Of a stretch of 64,000 bases of DNA, positions 19,129 through 27,409 are shown one piece after another. The notes beneath the pieces were generated by a model. That model was not told where the DNA came from, ran no database searches, and saw only the letters and a list, made by a program, of their open reading frames with translations. This DNA is from Bacteroidota bacterium (GTDB taxonomy: Bacteria; Bacteroidota; Bacteroidia; AKYH767-A; OLB10): the NCBI GenBank assembly GCA_016709725.1, contig JADJMG010000001.1:558001-622000 (forward strand), given 5' to 3'. Each line of letters starts with the position of its first letter. Position 1 is the stretch's first letter. The translations under genes and the position numbers were made by a program.

Positions 19129-20754
19129 TTATGGCGTCAGAACTAATTTTTGCGATGCGCTTTCATACGATGTTTCGATGGTTAAAAAATAAACGCCACC
19201 GAATTTCAACTCTTCCATTTCCTTTTCAAATAGATGCTCGCCGATCTCTTGATTACGTATTGTTTTTTCTTCAAGGATTCTTCCCTTCAGATCTACTAAT
19301 TTGATTTTCACATCCGAATTTTTAACGAGTTGATATTTGATTGTGAAATTGCCATCATTGGGGTTAGGATAAACTAACATCTTGAGAGTGCCAACACTTT
19401 GTTCGTTTAGATCATGGATCCCTTGCGTAGAATTTTTGACATGGTACACTTTAAAAATTTGACTCGTCGCAATGCTTTGTGCTCCCGTATTAATAAAAAA
19501 GATATTGGGATCGTTGCTGCTTATTCCACCATAAATATACCCCAACAAGGTTGTATCCGCAAGTAAACTATCTTGCTTGAATACACCATTCTCAAATCGA
19601 GGATTACTTTCGATAGGAATAAATTCGGATCCGGCTCCTAAAAATGCGGGCATTTCAATGGGCAATTTATACTCCGACATTAATCCACTGCCATCACGAG
19701 TAACACGAGCAATGGTTTTCACAAAGGGTACATTATTGTCTTGTACTAAAATTCCGAGACTATCATAATACTGTGCGATACCACCAAAAAACAAGGTATG
19801 CATTTCATTTTTTGCTTCCGCATAAATAGGAACCACAGCGCAGTGATAATGGTTATAATATTGTGAAAATGCATTATTCACCACATAAGAAGTACTATCA
19901 ATATTCACACAATTCAAATAAGGCAAATCAATACCGTATTGAAATACTCCTGAAAAAGCAGTTATTCCTTCGGATCCATCAGGCAAAATTTGATTTGTTA
20001 CATTATAATCCCTCCGATGCAAATTCACAGTATCCACAATGGGAGCATGATGATTTATAGTAATGGTAGTTCCATTATCACTGATATCAAATTTGCGAAT
20101 TGCATTGGTGTACTCTTGGAAAAAACCCGGACCGTGAGTGGGTCCCATGGGATTATATCTTCCGATAAAATTTTGTCCACCTACTAAATAATAGGTAGAA
20201 TTTATCTTTGATAAATGTCCACCTGAGACAGCGAAAAGTGGATCAGCAATTTGGCGAAAGAAAGAAGTAAAACCAGTTCCATTCACTACAGCATTAATTA
20301 CTGCAGGAACATCAATGGCTACTAAATTTGGATAAGTTATATGATCTGCAGCAGTTGCACTGTAACCGTATCCTCCAACGCAATATAAATAATTTCCTTC
20401 CTGATGAAATTCCATATTAGTAGAACTTAATTGTTCACGCAATGCAACTGGTAAAGATGAATTAGAAACTGACCATTTCTGCATCGCGACTGGGTCCACC
20501 ACTATAATTTGATTATTATTTCCAGATGCAAGAAAGGAAGCAAAAGGTTGACGTTGGTGCAAACCATCCAATCTTCCTCCTACAATTAACCATTTGCCAT
20601 TATGCTGACCATAAGCATACGATTGTATTCCTCCGAGATTAGGAATGTTCAAAGGCTCAATATATATATTAAAAGGAGTGGTTTGTGCAATAATCGTTGT
20701 GTTTGCGATGATGAATAAAATAAATAATACAATACTCAATTTTCTATGTTTCAT
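19129..20754 (-). CDS. Secreted kelch/beta-propeller-like protein with T9SS type A sorting domain
   Basis: 541 aa. The signal peptide ends in NTTIIAQ. The central 400 residues contain recurrent GG-rich strands (LIVGGRLDG, LYCVGGYGYS, YYLVGGQNFI, LFFGGIAQY, LGYIYGGISS) spaced like blades of a kelch-type propeller. The C-terminus MLVYPNPNDGNFTIKY...VKIKLVDLKGRIL...GVYFLTI is a typical type A sorting domain. Thus exported through T9SS and probably surface-anchored or released. Ligand unknown. A TetR regulator starts upstream on the same strand with a 24-base gap, so the two may be cotranscribed. Confidence 0.8.
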   Translation of the reverse strand: MKHRKLSIVLFILFIIANTTIIAQTTPFNIYIEPLNIPNLGGIQSYAYGQHNGKWLIVGGRLDGLHQRQPFASFLASGNNNQIIVVDPVAMQKWSVSNSSLPVALREQLSSTNMEFHQEGNYLYCVGGYGYSATAADHITYPNLVAIDVPAVINAVVNGTGFTSFFRQIADPLFAVSGGHLSKINSTYYLVGGQNFIGRYNPMGPTHGPGFFQEYTNAIRKFDISDNGTTITINHHAPIVDTVNLHRRDYNVTNQILPDGSEGITAFSGVFQYGIDLPYLNCVNIDSTSYVVNNAFSQYYNHYHCAVVPIYAEAKNEMHTLFFGGIAQYYDSLGILVQDNNVPFVKTIARVTRDGSGLMSEYKLPIEMPAFLGAGSEFIPIESNPRFENGVFKQDSLLADTTLLGYIYGGISSNDPNIFFINTGAQSIATSQIFKVYHVKNSTQGIHDLNEQSVGTLKMLVYPNPNDGNFTIKYQLVKNSDVKIKLVDLKGRILEEKTIRNQEIGEHLFEKEMEELKFGGVYFLTIETSYESASQKLVLTP

Positions 20755-20778
20755 TTTATTTCAATTTATATATTTTCT

Positions 20779-21369
20779 TTATTTTTTTAGAAGAAGGATG
20801 AGCAATGATTGAATCATTTTTTCTCCAACGCTTTTTATATCAAATTGGAAATTGGCTACACGCCACTTAAACATTTGCAGACGGAAAGTTCCAATGACAA
20901 GATGTATCATTTCTTCCGCTGAAATTTCATCCGTAAAAATTCCCTTCTCCTGCCCTTCGACAATGATTGCCATCACATGCTTCATTTTCACGCCCATGAT
21001 TTTTAAAATGACTTCGTTGATACGTTGACTTTCTTCCATCAACCCATCTGAAAAAACAGCGACTACATAACAAGGATTTTCACTGAAAAATGACAATTGA
21101 TTTTTAAAGATGGCTTCAAATTTTTCTTTTGGTGATTGTAATTCTGATACAGCATTCGTCAAACGAACATCCATACTAGTTGCTAAATACTGTAGCAGAC
21201 TAATAATGATCTCTTCCTTACTTGCAAAATGTCGATAGATCGCACTTTCGGAAAACTGCATTTCCTTAGCCAGATTTTTTATCGTTAATCCACTCGCTCC
21301 ACCAGCCGTTAAAAGTTTACAAGCCGCCTCCATAATCTCCTGTTGCCGATCGGTTATTTCCTCTATCAT
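20779..21369 (-). CDS. TetR/AcrR family transcriptional regulator
   Basis: 196 aa. The N-terminal helix-turn-helix (about 8-55) reads RQQEIMEAACKLL, GLTIKNLAKEMQFSESAIYRHFASKEEII, as in TetR/AcrR repressors. The C-terminal helical part is the variable ligand-binding and dimer domain. A near-palindrome AGTGAACGCTCACT lies upstream, overlapping the expected start of transcription of a strong Bacteroidota promoter, so autorepression is likely. Targets are unknown; the T9SS gene downstream may be in the same transcript. The ALDH pair lies upstream beyond a repeat-filled spacer of 476 bases. Confidence 0.88.
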   Translation of the reverse strand: MIEEITDRQQEIMEAACKLLTAGGASGLTIKNLAKEMQFSESAIYRHFASKEEIIISLLQYLATSMDVRLTNAVSELQSPKEKFEAIFKNQLSFFSENPCYVVAVFSDGLMEESQRINEVILKIMGVKMKHVMAIIVEGQEKGIFTDEISAEEMIHLVIGTFRLQMFKWRVANFQFDIKSVGEKMIQSLLILLLKK

Positions 21370-21444
21370 ATTATAAATTGCACTTTCTAAATCTATTTAA
21401 GTTTTTGACATAACTTACTGATATTCTATTAAATAACGAATGTT

Positions 21445-21458
21445 AGTGAACGCTCACT
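21445..21458. promoter_or_regulatory. Probable TetR operator
   Basis: AGTGAACGCTCACT, an inverted repeat with five perfect outer pairs and one mismatched pair near the centre. It lies just downstream of the -7 box of the leftward promoter, where a bound repressor would block initiation. Confidence 0.6.
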
Positions 21459-21461
21459 CTG

Positions 21462-21492
21462 CAAAGGTAAAGGGGAATAGCTCCCTTTGCAA
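21462..21492 (-). promoter_or_regulatory. Promoter of the TetR gene (TTG-N20-TACCTTTG)
   Basis: On the minus strand, TTG (21492-21490), a 20-base spacer, then TACCTTTG (21469-21462). This is the best complete -33/-7 pair I found in the window. Confidence 0.65.
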
Positions 21493-21558
21493 ATTATTTT
21501 AAACTAAAGATGGGTTTACTGATAAAGGTCAGGAAATAATTAAGAATTCAGAATGCAG

Positions 21559-21574
21559 TCGCGAGGCTTCGCGA
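21559..21574. repeat. Short palindrome TCGCGAGGCTTCGCGA
   Basis: Preceded by GAATGCAG and followed by TCAGAATT, the same context as 18655-18670. Confidence 0.65.
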
Positions 21575-21821
21575 TCAGAATTAGTAGGATTTATCAGTAG
21601 TACATTGCTTATTCTTTTGTATTAAAATTTTCCAATTTTGTTCTCGCTGGCTATCGAAGCTTGCTTCATTACTTTTAGGATGTAATTCCTGAATTAAGTA
21701 AATCAATTTAAGAGTAATGCACAGATGTTTTACAAATCAGCAAACTTGAAAGGCGTTAAAGTTTAAAATAGGACTTTCAATTTTTCTTCTGCTTACAAAC
21801 TTCACAAATTCTGCATTCTTA

Positions 21822-21837
21822 TCGCGAAGCCTCGCGA
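21822..21837. repeat. Short palindrome TCGCGAAGCCTCGCGA (inverted copy)
   Basis: Reverse-complement orientation of the 21559 copy, 247 bases away, ending 9 bases before the stop codon of the ALDH-like gene. Confidence 0.65.
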
Positions 21838-21845
21838 CTGAATTC

Positions 21846-22817
21846 TTAATTCCCAACCGGGTGCCACGTCGTTTTAATTTCTTGAGCAGCTAAAATTCGA
21901 TACGGCGATAACATATCTTCTTTCGAAAAATCCAACACACGTTTTACATTTAACGATGCGTTTTCTTGAATGACTTTTCGTTGTGCTTGATCGAGATCAG
22001 AAAATAGAATGGCGTTTACATCCATATGGGAAGAAGCATGTCCGATAAATTCCTTTTGTAGACCCGTGATGATATTCACTACACCACCCGGCACATCAGA
22101 AGCATTTAATACTTCTGCGAAGTCAACTGCTGTCATGGGATATTTTTCGCTTGCAAATACAGTACAAACATTTCCACCGATGATCATTGGCGAAACTAAA
22201 TTTACAATGCCCAATAGTCCCTGCTTCAAAGGAGCCATCACGGTAACAACACCGGTTGGTTCGGGATAAGAGAAATTAAAATGTGAACTTTCAACCGGAT
22301 TCACGGAGCTAAATACTTGAATGTATTTATCACACCATCCTGCATAATATACTAAAACATCAATGGCAGTATCTACTTCTTTCTTAGCACTAGAAACTGA
22401 ATCTCCCTGCTTGCACAAAATGTCAACAAACTGTGCTTTTCTGCTCTCTAAAGTTTCTGCGATGCGATATAAAATTTGTCCTTTGTTATATGCAGATTTA
22501 CTCGACCATCCCGACTGCGCTTTGCGATTGGAAACAATGCTCTCCCGTAAATCCTTTCTTGATCCACGACAAATATTGGCGATGATATTTCCTGCTGCGT
22601 CTTTTAGTGGATAAATTCTTCCCGACTCCGTGCGTGGAAATTTACCGTCGATATAAATCTTATATGTTTTACGTACATCCAAACGAGTTGACGTTACGGC
22701 ATGACCGTTAGTTGATCCGTTGGTAGAAGTCGATTTTATTTTTATTGCCGATTTCACTGCTGATTTAGCCGTTGCTTTTACTTTGGGCTTTGCTTTTGAT
22801 GCTGTTTTCGTTGCCAT
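21846..22817 (-). CDS. Truncated, probably inactive aldehyde dehydrogenase-like protein with Lys/Ala-rich N-terminus
   Basis: 323 aa. Residues 1-45 are rich in Lys, Ala, Ser and Thr, with AKPK/KSAVKSA words like a histone H1-type tail. The rest matches the N-terminal cofactor half of ALDH: YKIYIDGKFPRTESGR, an EPTGVVTVMAP segment in place of PxGVxxxxxPWN, and GGVVNIITG. It stops before the catalytic Cys domain; the position of the catalytic Glu is occupied by KRVLDFSKED. Therefore no dehydrogenase activity is expected. It follows a complete ALDH gene by 23 bases on the same strand. A complete ALDH domain plus a second one without the catalytic Cys is the plan of ALDH16, so this may be the split second half, acting as a structural partner. 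Confidence 0.75.
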   Translation of the reverse strand: MATKTASKAKPKVKATAKSAVKSAIKIKSTSTNGSTNGHAVTSTRLDVRKTYKIYIDGKFPRTESGRIYPLKDAAGNIIANICRGSRKDLRESIVSNRKAQSGWSSKSAYNKGQILYRIAETLESRKAQFVDILCKQGDSVSSAKKEVDTAIDVLVYYAGWCDKYIQVFSSVNPVESSHFNFSYPEPTGVVTVMAPLKQGLLGIVNLVSPMIIGGNVCTVFASEKYPMTAVDFAEVLNASDVPGGVVNIITGLQKEFIGHASSHMDVNAILFSDLDQAQRKVIQENASLNVKRVLDFSKEDMLSPYRILAAQEIKTTWHPVGN

Positions 22818-22840
22818 CTTGATTTTGATCTAGAAAAATA

Positions 22841-24316
22841 TTAAGAAAGTTTTACATAAGGCATTAATCCATGGAGTCCGCCTTCACGACCCATTCCACT
22901 CTCTTTAAATCCACCGAAAGGACTGGTAGGATCGAATTTATTGTAAGTGTTCGCCCAAACTACACCGGCTTTAATTTTACCAGTTACACTAAATATTTTC
23001 GCGCCTTTATCAGTCCATACACCACCGCTGAGTCCATATGGAGTATTATTCGCTTTCTCAATAACTTCCTCTACCGTGCGGAAAGTTTGGATGGCTAATA
23101 CAGGTCCAAAAATTTCTTCTTGCACAATGCGATGCGACTGTGCCACATTCATAAACAACGTTGGACGGAACCAATATCCTTTCGAAGGAATACTACATTC
23201 GGGTTGCCAACATTCGCCGCCTTCTTTAATTCCGGCATTCACTAAAAACTTAATTTTTGACAACTGCTCCTTCGAATTAATAGCGCCGATATCAGTATTC
23301 TTATCCATGGGATCACCTACTAACAGGGTGGATATGCGATCTTTCAATTTTCGGATCACTTCCTTCGCAACGCCCTCTTGAACAAAGAGTCGAGACCCTG
23401 CGCAACAAACATGACCCTGATTAAAGAAAATTCCGTTGATAATTCCTTCTACGGCTTGATCAATGGCAGCATCTTCAAAAATAATATTAGCGGCTTTCCC
23501 GCCTAACTCGAGCGTGTATTTTTTATCGGTTCCTGCAATTGCTTTTTGAATCAATTTTCCTACATCGGTAGAACCCGTAAATGCAATTTTATCAATGCCA
23601 GGGTGATTTACCAAGGCGGCACCGGTTGCTCCTGCGCCAGTAATAATATTTACCACACCGGGAGGAAGTTCTGCTTCTTGAAATATCTCTGCTAATTTCA
23701 ACGCCGTTAATGGCGTTGTTTCGGCAGGCTTTAACACCACGGTATTTCCACATGCAAGAGCGGGAGCAATTTTCCATGCAGCCATGAGGAGTGGAAAATT
23801 CCATGGAATAATTTGTCCAGCTACACCAATTGGACTCGCCTTCTTTCCTGGAAATGCATACTCTAACTTATCGGCCCAGCCTGCATAATAGAAAAAATGC
23901 GCAGCGGCTAAAGGAACATCAATATCTCGACTTTCACGAATGGGTTTACCGCCGTCCATACTTTCAATCACAGCCAACTCACGCGCTTTCTCTTGAATGA
24001 TTCGAGCAATGCGGTACAAGTATTTCCCACGCTCTGCAGGCGGCATCTTCGACCAAGTTTTATCGTATGCGTTGCGAGCCGCTTTCACTGCTAAATTTAC
24101 ATCTTCTGCGTTTGCATCTGCAATGGAGGCAATTTTCTTTTCGGTAGATGGATTTATTGTATCGAAATATTTTTTGCTCGATGGAGCCACAAATTTTCCA
24201 TTGATAAACAAAGAATATTTCTCCTTCAATTGAATATGTTCCGTCCCTTCGGGCGCAGGAGCGTATTTGAAGTCGCCGGAAAAATTGAGGGGTTTTATTT
24301 TGATGGGCTTTTTCAT
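22841..24316 (-). CDS. Aldehyde dehydrogenase (catalytic partner of the ALDH16-like pair)
   Basis: 491 aa. IIPWNFPLLMAAWKIAPAL (about 169-187), Glu270 in LELGGKAANI, catalytic Cys304 in NQGHVCCAGSRL, EEIFGPVLAI and PFGGFKESGMGREGG are all present, so it is an active-type NAD(P)-dependent dehydrogenase. It has an N-terminal extension of about 30 residues (MKKPIKIKPLNFSGDFKYAP) typical of this Bacteroidota subgroup. First gene of a two-gene unit with the Cys-less ALDH-like gene. Substrate unknown. A phylogeny could separate ALDH16 from ALDH1/2-like groups. Confidence 0.85.
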   Translation of the reverse strand: MKKPIKIKPLNFSGDFKYAPAPEGTEHIQLKEKYSLFINGKFVAPSSKKYFDTINPSTEKKIASIADANAEDVNLAVKAARNAYDKTWSKMPPAERGKYLYRIARIIQEKARELAVIESMDGGKPIRESRDIDVPLAAAHFFYYAGWADKLEYAFPGKKASPIGVAGQIIPWNFPLLMAAWKIAPALACGNTVVLKPAETTPLTALKLAEIFQEAELPPGVVNIITGAGATGAALVNHPGIDKIAFTGSTDVGKLIQKAIAGTDKKYTLELGGKAANIIFEDAAIDQAVEGIINGIFFNQGHVCCAGSRLFVQEGVAKEVIRKLKDRISTLLVGDPMDKNTDIGAINSKEQLSKIKFLVNAGIKEGGECWQPECSIPSKGYWFRPTLFMNVAQSHRIVQEEIFGPVLAIQTFRTVEEVIEKANNTPYGLSGGVWTDKGAKIFSVTGKIKAGVVWANTYNKFDPTSPFGGFKESGMGREGGLHGLMPYVKLS

Positions 24317-24461
24317 TCCGAAATTTTTACGAATTTAGGGAAAAAGATGTTATTGGTTAGATGTTGGTTGTTAGAATTTTTAGTGATGGCAGTTCTCTGG
24401 TGAATTCTGGCTGCTAATTGCTTTCCCTTCACTAAAAATACTATCCATTTAAACAGCCAAC

Positions 24462-24716
24462 CCCGAAGGGGTGAAATGATTATAGAAAAACATACCATTT
24501 AAAAAGCAAAACCCCGAAGGGGTGACATTATTTGCTATGAAATAATTGCCAATCATTAATCGCGAAGCTTCGCAATCGAATCAACATCATTCTAGCTTTC
24601 ATATATTTTTTTCGATGGTAATCCTATCACAACGTCGCGGTTTTATCATGACACCCCTTCGGGGGTTTTTGGTGATAGGATGCCGCTTTTTCTATAATAA
24701 TTTCACCCCTTCAGGG
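24462..24716. repeat. Array of four ACCCC-loop-GGGGT hairpins
   Basis: Hairpins built on AACCCCGAAGGGGT near 24464 and 24509, ACACCCCTTCGGGGGTTT near 24652 and CACCCCTTCAGGGTTGG near 24702. The first two share the flank CATTTAAA and the last two are in opposite orientation. Spacing is irregular, so it is not a CRISPR array. Confidence 0.6.
24560..24575. repeat. Degenerate short palindrome (TCGCGAAGCTTCGCAA)
   Basis: Imperfect member of the TCGCGA family embedded in the hairpin region. Confidence 0.45.
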
Positions 24717-24774
24717 TTGGCCTATTCTTAATTAATTGCAAATTCAAATTATGTTGTAATTTTCATTTTCAAAA

Positions 24775-24953
24775 GAACCCCAGAGGGGTTCAACCTCATT
24801 AGCACAGCGTAAAAAAATTACAACCCAACCCCAGCGGGGTTGCACAGCGTCGTCGAACCTCGGCGTTTGTTCGTGCGTGGTTGTGTGACCCCGCTGGGGT
24901 CAGAATAAAAAAAATGCAATTCGTTTCTAATAAGGTTAGACCCCGCTGGGGTC
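24775..24953 (-). repeat. Four-hairpin element, copy 1 (inverted relative to copy 2)
   Basis: Hairpins at 24775-24791 (closing GAA/TTC), 24826-24842 (CAA/TTG), 24886-24902 (TGA/TCA) and 24939-24953 (GA/TC), each CCCC-3 nt-GGGG. Read on the minus strand, the order of hairpins, their closing pairs and the linkers match 47219-47383. Confidence 0.75.
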
Positions 24954-25053
24954 ATGTCCAAAAGCTAGAGGTTAGCAGTTGCCATCGACAAGCTCAGGCA
25001 GCCAATCAAAATCCCGTGCTAAAAACACTATGTAAAAAAATCCCGCACGAAAC

Positions 25054-25779
25054 TCAACTCATCAACTCCGCCAACACTTCATGCGAACGAATACTGAATC
25101 CTTGGGTATGGTGAAGTTCGAAGTAGGTGATGATGGCTTGGAGAATGTGTTTGCGTTCGTCGGCGGTCATTTTCATTTCGTGCGTGTCTTCGAGGGTTTG
25201 TTCTAGAAGTTCGTCGAAGCGTTGACTTAAATATTGATCGATGTAATAAGGGTGCATGGGTTTGCTATCGCGAAAAACGCCTTCTTTTAAATCGAAGTAA
25301 CGAGTGTGATTTGAAAATCTTCCGCTCGGATAAAATCCTAAATAGCGCGTGAGTTGTAAACAAAAAATTAAATGGAACCGACTGGTGGTTTCTGGATGGA
25401 GGTCGAGGATTTGAATGCTGTGGTCAATGAATCCGAATAGATCGGGGTTGGCTTCTTCTTCTTTGATGGAGCGATATAAAATTTCTGCAAGAAATAATGC
25501 AACAGTGGTTTTGATGGTGTCGTAAGGAATATGAACCAACGGTGGTGATGCAGATACATCAGATACACGATGTAATCCACCTTGCTTTTTAAAGTATGCA
25601 ACAATTTCTATGATGGTAAGCGGTTGAAAAAGATTGTTTGCAAAACGTGCTTTGGGTTTGCGTACACCGTTCACTAAAAAACTTTGGAGCCCCATGGTTT
25701 CGGTGTAGGCTTTTACAATGATGCTCGCCTCCGCGTAGGGAGTGATGTCGAGGACGATGGCGCGGGTTTTTTGGAGCAT
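25054..25779 (-). CDS. recO: DNA repair protein RecO
   Basis: 241 aa from ATG 25779. The N-terminal OB-fold begins MLQKTRAIVLDITPYAEASIIVKAYTE, with GLQSFLVNGVRKPKAR, the family signature. The C-terminal part is helical (FHLIFCLQLTRYLGFYPSG...FDLKEGVF). RecO loads RecA with RecR and anneals SSB-coated DNA in gap repair. Length is normal. The apparent continuous frame with purD arises only because of an extra base in purD at about 26005; the purD stop is at 25851, 71 bases upstream of RecO, so there is no fusion. Confidence 0.9.
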   Translation of the reverse strand: MLQKTRAIVLDITPYAEASIIVKAYTETMGLQSFLVNGVRKPKARFANNLFQPLTIIEIVAYFKKQGGLHRVSDVSASPPLVHIPYDTIKTTVALFLAEILYRSIKEEEANPDLFGFIDHSIQILDLHPETTSRFHLIFCLQLTRYLGFYPSGRFSNHTRYFDLKEGVFRDSKPMHPYYIDQYLSQRFDELLEQTLEDTHEMKMTADERKHILQAIITYFELHHTQGFSIRSHEVLAELMS

Positions 25780-25799
25780 TTTTAAACCCACCTTAACTT

Positions 25800-25850
25800 T
25801 CGGGGGCAGCGTGGTGCACGTCGTTCGGGAACGCTGCGGGCGCGGCGGAG
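25800..25850. repeat. GC-rich hairpin between purD and recO
   Basis: Strikingly GC-rich for the window, with CAGCGT...ACGCTG arms around a TGCAC core. It immediately follows the purD stop. It could be a purD terminator or a repeat insertion; no other copy was found here. Confidence 0.45.
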
Positions 25851-27141
25851 TTATTTTACGAGTGTGATCAAATCTTGGCCGATGTCCTTGCGGTAGTAGG
25901 CATAGTCGTAGTTGATGTGATGGGCGGTGGCGTACGATTTTTGGATGGCTTCTTCGATGGAATTTCCAAGAGAAGTGATGGCTAAAACTCGACCACCATT
26001 TGTTGACTACATCCATTCCATTCATTTTTGTTCCGGCATGGAAGATGATGCTATCGTCCCCTTGATCGAGATTTTTTATAGTATACCCTTTTTCAAATGT
26101 TCCTGGGTATCCGCCCGACACCATGACAACTGTAGCAGCTGTACGGGAATCAATTTTGAAATCGATTTTGTCGAGATTTTGTGTTGCTGTAGCTTGCATC
26201 AATTCCAAGAAATCATTTTGGATGCGAGGTACAACCGCTTCTGTTTCGGGATCGCCCATTCGGCAATTGTATTCAATTACTTTCGGTTCTCCGCCTACAT
26301 TCATCAAGCCGATAAAAATAAATCCGATGTAATTAATTTTCTCTTCGGCTAATCCGCGAATGGTGGGTTTAATGATTTGCTCTTCTACTTTACTTACGAA
26401 TGTAGTATCAACAAAAGGCACCGGACTCACCGCTCCCATTCCACCTGTGTTTAATCCTTTATCACCATCACCAATTCTTTTATAATCTTTCGCCTCTGGT
26501 AAAATTTTATAATTTTTACCATCTGTCAATACAAACATCGACACTTCAATCCCATCTAAGAATTCTTCAATCACCACTTTCTCTCCGGCTTTACCAAACT
26601 TTGCATCGCCGAGCATGGCTTTCAATTCGTCTTTTGCTTCTTGTAAATGATCGAGGATAAGAACTCCTTTTCCTGCAGCCAAACCATCTGCCTTTAACAC
26701 ATACGGTGGACGCAATGTCTCCAGGAATTTATACCCCTCCTCTAACTTCGCAAACGTAAAACTTGCATATGCTGCAGTAGGAACGCCATGACGCTTCATG
26801 AAATTCTTACTGAACTCCTTACTTCCTTCTAGCTGTGCGCCCATCTTAGAAGGGCCAATTACGGGAATGTGTTTAATTAAATCATCAGCTTCAAAAAAAT
26901 CGACAATACCATTTACTAAAGGATCTTCAGGTCCAACTAAAACTAAATCCACCTGATTCTCCAACACGAAAGTTTTGATGTTTTCAAAATCGTTCGGTAA
27001 TACATCAACGTTAGTTCCGAGCATGGCGGTACCAGCATTTCCAGGAGCAATAAATAACTGTTCACATTGCGCACTCATCGTCAACGCACGCGCAAAAGCA
27101 TGTTCACGGCCGCCTGATCCTAGAAGTAATATTACTGACAT
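25851..27141 (-). CDS. purD: Phosphoribosylamine-glycine ligase (PurD); one frameshift
   Basis: ATP-grasp enzyme that joins glycine to phosphoribosylamine, the step after PurF. MSVILLLGSGGREHAFARAL at the start, GPEDPLVNGIVDFF, KADGLAAGKGVLIL and NCRMGDPETEAVVPR are all present. An extra A at about 26005 (GTCAACAAAT for GTCACAAAT) breaks MDVVTNGGRVLAITSLG. With it removed the protein reads to a TAA at 25851-25853, giving about 429 aa, the expected length. The C-terminal segment reads AHHINYDYAYYRKDIGQDLITLVK. Assembly error likely. Confidence 0.9.
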
Positions 27142-27193
27142 CGCTTTGATTTAAATTATTGTATTTTATTACTCTACACTCATTAATTATTTT

Positions 27194-27246
27194 CTGGCTG
27201 CTGGCTTCTAGCTACTAGCTACTAGCCGCTGATATTAGCTGCTAAC
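27194..27246. repeat. TAGC-word low-complexity repeat
   Basis: GGCTGCTGGCTTCTAGC followed by CTAC/TAGC words; same family as 14566-14597. Confidence 0.6.
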
Positions 27247-27354
27247 TTCATCTCTACATAATATTAACGCAACTGTTTTAAACCTAGAATTATACTTCTT
27301 CTGACAGACTTTTGTGTGCAGCATCCCGGTAGCTATCTTGACACCAATTCACCA

Positions 27355-27372
27355 TCCCGATAGCTATCGGGA
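27355..27372. repeat. Short palindrome TCCCGATAGCTATCGGGA
   Basis: Perfect 18-base palindrome flanked by CACCA on both sides. A decayed copy (TCCCGGTAGCTATCTTGA) is at 27324-27341. Confidence 0.7.
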
Positions 27373-27374
27373 CA

Positions 27375-27409
27375 CCAATTTACCAATTTACCAATTTACC
27401 AATTTACCA
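27375..27409. repeat. Tandem ACCAATTT repeat
   Basis: Four to five 8-base units. The stop codon of the prolyl oligopeptidase gene (27404-27406) lies inside it. Confidence 0.65.

Larger units (their letters stand above)
21370..21845. other. Spacer with TetR promoter and palindromes
   Basis: 476 bases without a gene. The left part holds the TetR operator and promoter (21445-21492). The right part holds two inverted palindromes (21559-21574 and 21822-21837) in GAATTC/CAGAAT-type context. Nothing else recognised. Confidence 0.55.
24317..25053. other. 737-base non-coding region filled with hairpin repeats
   Basis: No convincing gene in either strand. It contains a GTTAG-word stretch (24355-24378), four CCCC/GGGG hairpins of one kind (24460-24720), one degenerate palindrome (24560-24575) and the four-hairpin element (24775-24953). 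Confidence 0.65.
27142..27403. other. Spacer upstream of purD with repeats
   Basis: 262 bases: purD leader, TAGC-word repeat 27194-27246, a decayed palindrome 27324-27341, a perfect palindrome 27355-27372 and tandem ACCAATTT units running into the stop codon of the next gene. Confidence 0.55.

Noticed and set aside
24462..24953. Regularly repeated hairpins as a CRISPR array
   Set aside because: Repeats are only 12-17 bases, palindromic and in both orientations; spacers are of unequal length and partly conserved between loci; no cas genes nearby.
25054..27141. A single frame joining PurD to RecO, as if a fusion protein
   Set aside because: The joining part (about 25790-26005) is Arg/His/Pro-rich out-of-frame purD. 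Removing one A at about 26005 restores normal PurD with its own stop at 25851, and RecO has its own ATG at 25779.
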